Below, in pieces: positions 47,922 to 50,393 of a DNA stretch of 50,393 bases. Every line of letters begins with the position of its first letter. The stretch's first letter is position 1. Both the position numbers and the translations under genes were made by a program. Origin of the DNA: Verrucomicrobiales bacterium (GTDB lineage: Bacteria; Verrucomicrobiota; Verrucomicrobiia; Limisphaerales; UBA9464); NCBI GenBank assembly GCA_016793645.1, contig JAEUHD010000282.1, positions 1 through 50,393 of the forward strand, read 5' to 3'. The notes beneath the pieces were generated by a model. It saw only the letters and a program-made list of their open reading frames with translations. It ran no database searches and was not told the origin of the DNA.

Positions 47922-48541
47922 CCGATTCCTTCGCCCTCCTCGGCGAGGCCCGGCTTCCATGGCTGGATCCCGACGCCCTCAAGTCCCGGGTTCTTCCCCA
48001 GCTCGCAGCCTCCCATCCGGATCGGGTCCACGGTGCCAGCGATGCGGAAAGGCAGGCCGCCAATACGCGGCATGCCGAGTTGAACGCCGCCTACAACACG
48101 CTCCGGGAACCTCGGGACCGCCTGCTGCACCTCTACGAACTCGAAACCGGTTCCAAACCGAGGGACATCCAGCGCATTCCCCCGGGCACGATGGAACTTT
48201 TCGTCGACGTGGGCCAGGTGTGCCGGGATCTCGATGCCTTCCTCAAACGCCGGTCCGAGACGACCTCCCCCATGGTCCGGGTGTCGCTGATGCAGGAGGG
48301 ATTTGACCACCTCGACCGCCTGCAGGCGCTCCAGTCCAGGGTCCACCAGCTGCGAACCAGCCTGGAGTCGGAGCTGCAAACGATGAACGGACTCTGGGAG
48401 TCCGCACCCTCGCCCGGGCGTCCGGACCGGGCTGCCTCACTCCCCCTGGAACGCCTGGAGCAAATCTATCGCTCGATGAGCTACATCGCCCGCTGGACCG
48501 GACAAATCCAGGAGCGGCTGGTGTTGCTCGCGACCGACTGA
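47918..48541 (+). CDS. hscB: Co-chaperone HscB (J-domain protein)
   Basis: 207 residues from a GTG at 47918 that overlaps the previous stop (GTGA). The J domain has SFALLGEARLPWLDPDALKSRVLPQLAASHPDRV with the essential H33-P34-D35. HAELNAAYNTLREPRDRLLHLYELETG is the HscB-type helix III/IV. The C-terminal helical domain (DVGQVCRDLDAFLKRR and following) matches the IscU-binding part. HscB brings IscU to the Hsp70 HscA for cluster transfer. The frame also runs upstream across the IscA-type gene, but the coding evidence starts at the J domain. Confidence 0.92.
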   Translation: MTDSFALLGEARLPWLDPDALKSRVLPQLAASHPDRVHGASDAERQAANTRHAELNAAYNTLREPRDRLLHLYELETGSKPRDIQRIPPGTMELFVDVGQVCRDLDAFLKRRSETTSPMVRVSLMQEGFDHLDRLQALQSRVHQLRTSLESELQTMNGLWESAPSPGRPDRAASLPLERLEQIYRSMSYIARWTGQIQERLVLLATD

Positions 48542-48589
48542 GGCGACGCGCGCCCGGGCTGGGCAGCGGACTCACCGCTGCAGAAATCC

Positions 48590-49366
48590 TCATTGGGGAC
48601 GGCGCAACCGGGCGCTGATGCCGACGTACACCGCCGCCGGTCCATCCCCGGGAACCACCCCCTGCCCCTCGAACTGGTCCACCGCCCAGTTGAGCACCGG
48701 GCGAAGAGCCCGGCGGTGGACGCGGCGTGCCAGATCCAGCAGGTACCACACCGGGGTCCTCGGCCCGGGAAGGCGCAGGGTTTCCACCAGGTAATGCAGC
48801 ATCTGGACCGCGCCGCGCACCTGCGCGGTCAGCTTCCGCGTCTCCACCACCTCGAATCCCGCCTGTCGCGCCACGCGCTCGAGTCCGATGACGGTCCAGC
48901 GATGGAAGTCGTACGGGCACCCATGCTCCTCAAACATGCCGTGGGTGGTGACCAGCGCCTCGCCGCCTGGACGAAGAATCCGGAGCGTCTCGCGGAGATA
49001 GGCCAGCGGGTCGGGCACGTGCTCGAGCACCTGCGTGGACAGCACCGCATCGTACGCAGCGTCGGGTTCCTCGGTGAGGCCGTCCGGACGCAACCGCTTC
49101 TGGACTCGCGGACCTGGAATCAGATCGGCCCGGACATACTCCGCGCAGTGCGCAAAGAGCGCCTCGTAGGGCGCACCCCCGCAGCCGTAGTCATACACAC
49201 GCCCCCCCTTCGGGATGGAGTCCGCAAAGGGACGGATCACCCCCAGCAGGTCCGTAAAGCAGAGGAAATTGAAATCGCGCCGCCTCGGATGCAGGCGCTC
49301 CCGGAGAAATGCTTCGCCCGAGAGAATCTCGCCCACCTGCGCCTCGGACCGTCCGGAATTGTTCAT
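48590..49366 (-). CDS. SAM-dependent methyltransferase (type 11)
   Basis: 258 residues from the ATG at 49366 (MNNSGRSEAQVGEIL); the frame goes on to 49507 but without support. Motif I is VYDYGCGGAPYEALF (about 60-74). It is followed by the acidic VRADLIP, AVLSTQVLEHVPDPLAYLRETLRILRPGGEALVTT, and HRWTVIGLERVARQAGFEVVE. A basic C-terminal third (RRVHRRALRPVLNWAVDQFEG) may mediate membrane association. The substrate is unknown; similar methyltransferases occur with O-antigen or lipid genes. Confidence 0.92.
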   Translation of the reverse strand: MNNSGRSEAQVGEILSGEAFLRERLHPRRRDFNFLCFTDLLGVIRPFADSIPKGGRVYDYGCGGAPYEALFAHCAEYVRADLIPGPRVQKRLRPDGLTEEPDAAYDAVLSTQVLEHVPDPLAYLRETLRILRPGGEALVTTHGMFEEHGCPYDFHRWTVIGLERVARQAGFEVVETRKLTAQVRGAVQMLHYLVETLRLPGPRTPVWYLLDLARRVHRRALRPVLNWAVDQFEGQGVVPGDGPAAVYVGISARLRRPQ

Positions 49367-49520
49367 GGTGTGCCGGCAATCGCGTAAGGGACCCCCGGTG
49401 CTCCCGCCAGCGTAGAGTGGACTGATTTCAACCGTCCACCGGTTTTGCCTCGGCAGGCACCGCGGTTCCCGGATCCTGGAATTTGTGTTTTTCCGCTCTG
49501 ATGGCATTCAAGCCGTGGTC

Positions 49521-50243
49521 ATGCAACGCCTCCTCCTGCACGCCCTCGTCGTTGCCGGCGCCCTTCTCACCGGGGCATCGCCGGCCGCGGCCGCAGCCAC
49601 CTCCCAGGGCCAACCCCTGCTCCCGTCGGACCTGACCACCCTGGAGCATCGGATTTCAGAGGAGCCCACCAACGTCGTGGTGCTCGTCTGGACCGCGCTG
49701 CAATGCCACAACCAGGCGGCGTTTGGAGCCAAGGATTCCCCACAATTGCTGAAACGGGCCCGCGCCTGCCTGGAGTCCGCCGTGCGGGTCCAACCCTCCC
49801 ACACGTTTGCCCGAACCCTCCTCGGAAGCGCCATCGTCATCAGCGCCCGGGAGCCCATTTGGCCGGGCACCCGAATACGGCGGGTTCGGGAGGGACTGGC
49901 CGTCATGGACGCCGCGCTCCGGGAGAATCCGGACGATCCCGACGCCCGCTTCACCCGTGCCAGCAACAACCTCTTTCTCCCCGACCTGTTCCACCGACGC
50001 GAGACCGTCCAGTCTGATTTCGCGTGGCTTCAGGAGCGCGCGGATCGCGGGGAGTTCGCTCCGGATTTCCGGCAATACGTGTACCTCTATCACGGCCACG
50101 CCCAGAAGCGCTGGGGGAATCCGACCCGCGCCCGCGAACTCTGGGAGGCAGGCCTGAAGGTCACGCCGGAGTCCACGGTTGCCGACGAACTGCGTCACGA
50201 ACTGGAAGGGCATTCGGACCTGGCCCGGATTTCCGCAAAGTAG
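49521..50243 (+). CDS. Secreted TPR-like protein of unknown function
   Basis: 240 residues from the ATG at 49521 (MQRLLLHALVVAGALLTGASPAAAAATSQ), a clear signal peptide cleaved near residue 25; the ATG 36 bp earlier lengthens it without reason. Helical repeats follow (LEHRISEEPTNVVVLVWTALQCHNQAAF, LLKRARACLESAVRVQPSHTFARTLLGSA, GLAVMDAALRENPDDPDARFTRASNNLFL, YLYHGHAQKRWGNPTRARELWEAGLKVTPES), compatible with three or four TPR units. No enzyme motif is seen. The function is likely binding or scaffolding in the periplasm. Confidence 0.85.
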   Translation: MQRLLLHALVVAGALLTGASPAAAAATSQGQPLLPSDLTTLEHRISEEPTNVVVLVWTALQCHNQAAFGAKDSPQLLKRARACLESAVRVQPSHTFARTLLGSAIVISAREPIWPGTRIRRVREGLAVMDAALRENPDDPDARFTRASNNLFLPDLFHRRETVQSDFAWLQERADRGEFAPDFRQYVYLYHGHAQKRWGNPTRARELWEAGLKVTPESTVADELRHELEGHSDLARISAK

Positions 50244-50393
50244 CCCGCACACTCGGCCATCCCCGGACCTGATCCCGGACGGCGACACGCCGTCCCTCCC
50301 ATCCTTTCCCACGGGAGGGCTTGCATGCTGCGAGCCCCATTCAAGTCCCGCCCGCCGCACGAAAATTCACCCGCAATCCCATCCACACGCCAA

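Overview
This is GC-rich bacterial DNA with about 40 protein genes, one tRNA and several non-coding repeat families. The gene content suggests a member of the Verrucomicrobiota (PVC group). The clues are a prepilin-like protein with the [16 protein letters not shown] leader and an H-x(n)-G-D-S-H-V end, a large secreted sulfatase, an S46 dipeptidyl-peptidase, a membrane-anchored Ser/Thr kinase, an orphan MacB-type permease and DUF3472/DUF4870/DUF481 proteins. Gene spacing is tight, many starts overlap the previous stop (ATGA, GTGA, TTGA), and Shine-Dalgarno sequences are often weak or absent. The assignment is inferred from gene content; there is no rRNA in the window.

0-6 kb: a LacI-type regulator cut by the left edge, larC (nickel-pincer cofactor synthesis), a small DUF4870 membrane protein, an ABC-2 type permease, and the operon nrdR - unknown gene - HIT hydrolase. 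6-16 kb: a rearranged region. A block with the order HAD phosphatase(+), variable gene(-), Ser/Thr kinase(-) occurs twice. The left kinase copy survives only as its C-terminal membrane part, and an ADOP/MacB-type permease lies between the copies. Three copies of a short inverted-repeat element (core GGTGACAGGTTCAC) sit at the edges of the left block, one exactly at the kinase breakpoint.

16-29 kb: a secreted sulfatase, a FixJ-like regulator with a propeller-type sensor kinase, an S46 peptidase, a DUF554 membrane protein divergent from a YfgM-like TPR protein, UDP-glucose dehydrogenase, a MutT-type NUDIX hydrolase, tRNA-Ala(GGC) with a recognisable promoter, and a GNAT acetyltransferase. A 160-bp tandem repeat follows. 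29.7-37.6 kb: a glutamine-synthetase-like ligase, the prepilin-like protein, CorA transporter - histidine kinase - sigma54 response regulator as one likely operon, and a two-gene ATPase/Toprim-like (DUF4276-type) pair that may be a defence cassette.

37.7-50.4 kb: a GT39-like membrane glycosyltransferase, a DUF481 outer-membrane protein with a clear terminator, DUF3472, then a lipid/polyene-like module. The module has an AMP-dependent ligase facing an overlapping operon of MMPL exporter fused to an LpxL-like acyltransferase, a LolA-like carrier and a FabZ-like dehydratase. It resembles part of an aryl-polyene cluster but has no ketosynthase, ketoreductase or acyl carrier protein in the window. 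After another palindromic repeat come an A-type Fe-S carrier with HscB, a methyltransferase and a secreted TPR protein.

The most noteworthy items are the duplicated block with its boundary element, the exporter-acyltransferase fusion module and the ATPase/DUF4276-type pair.
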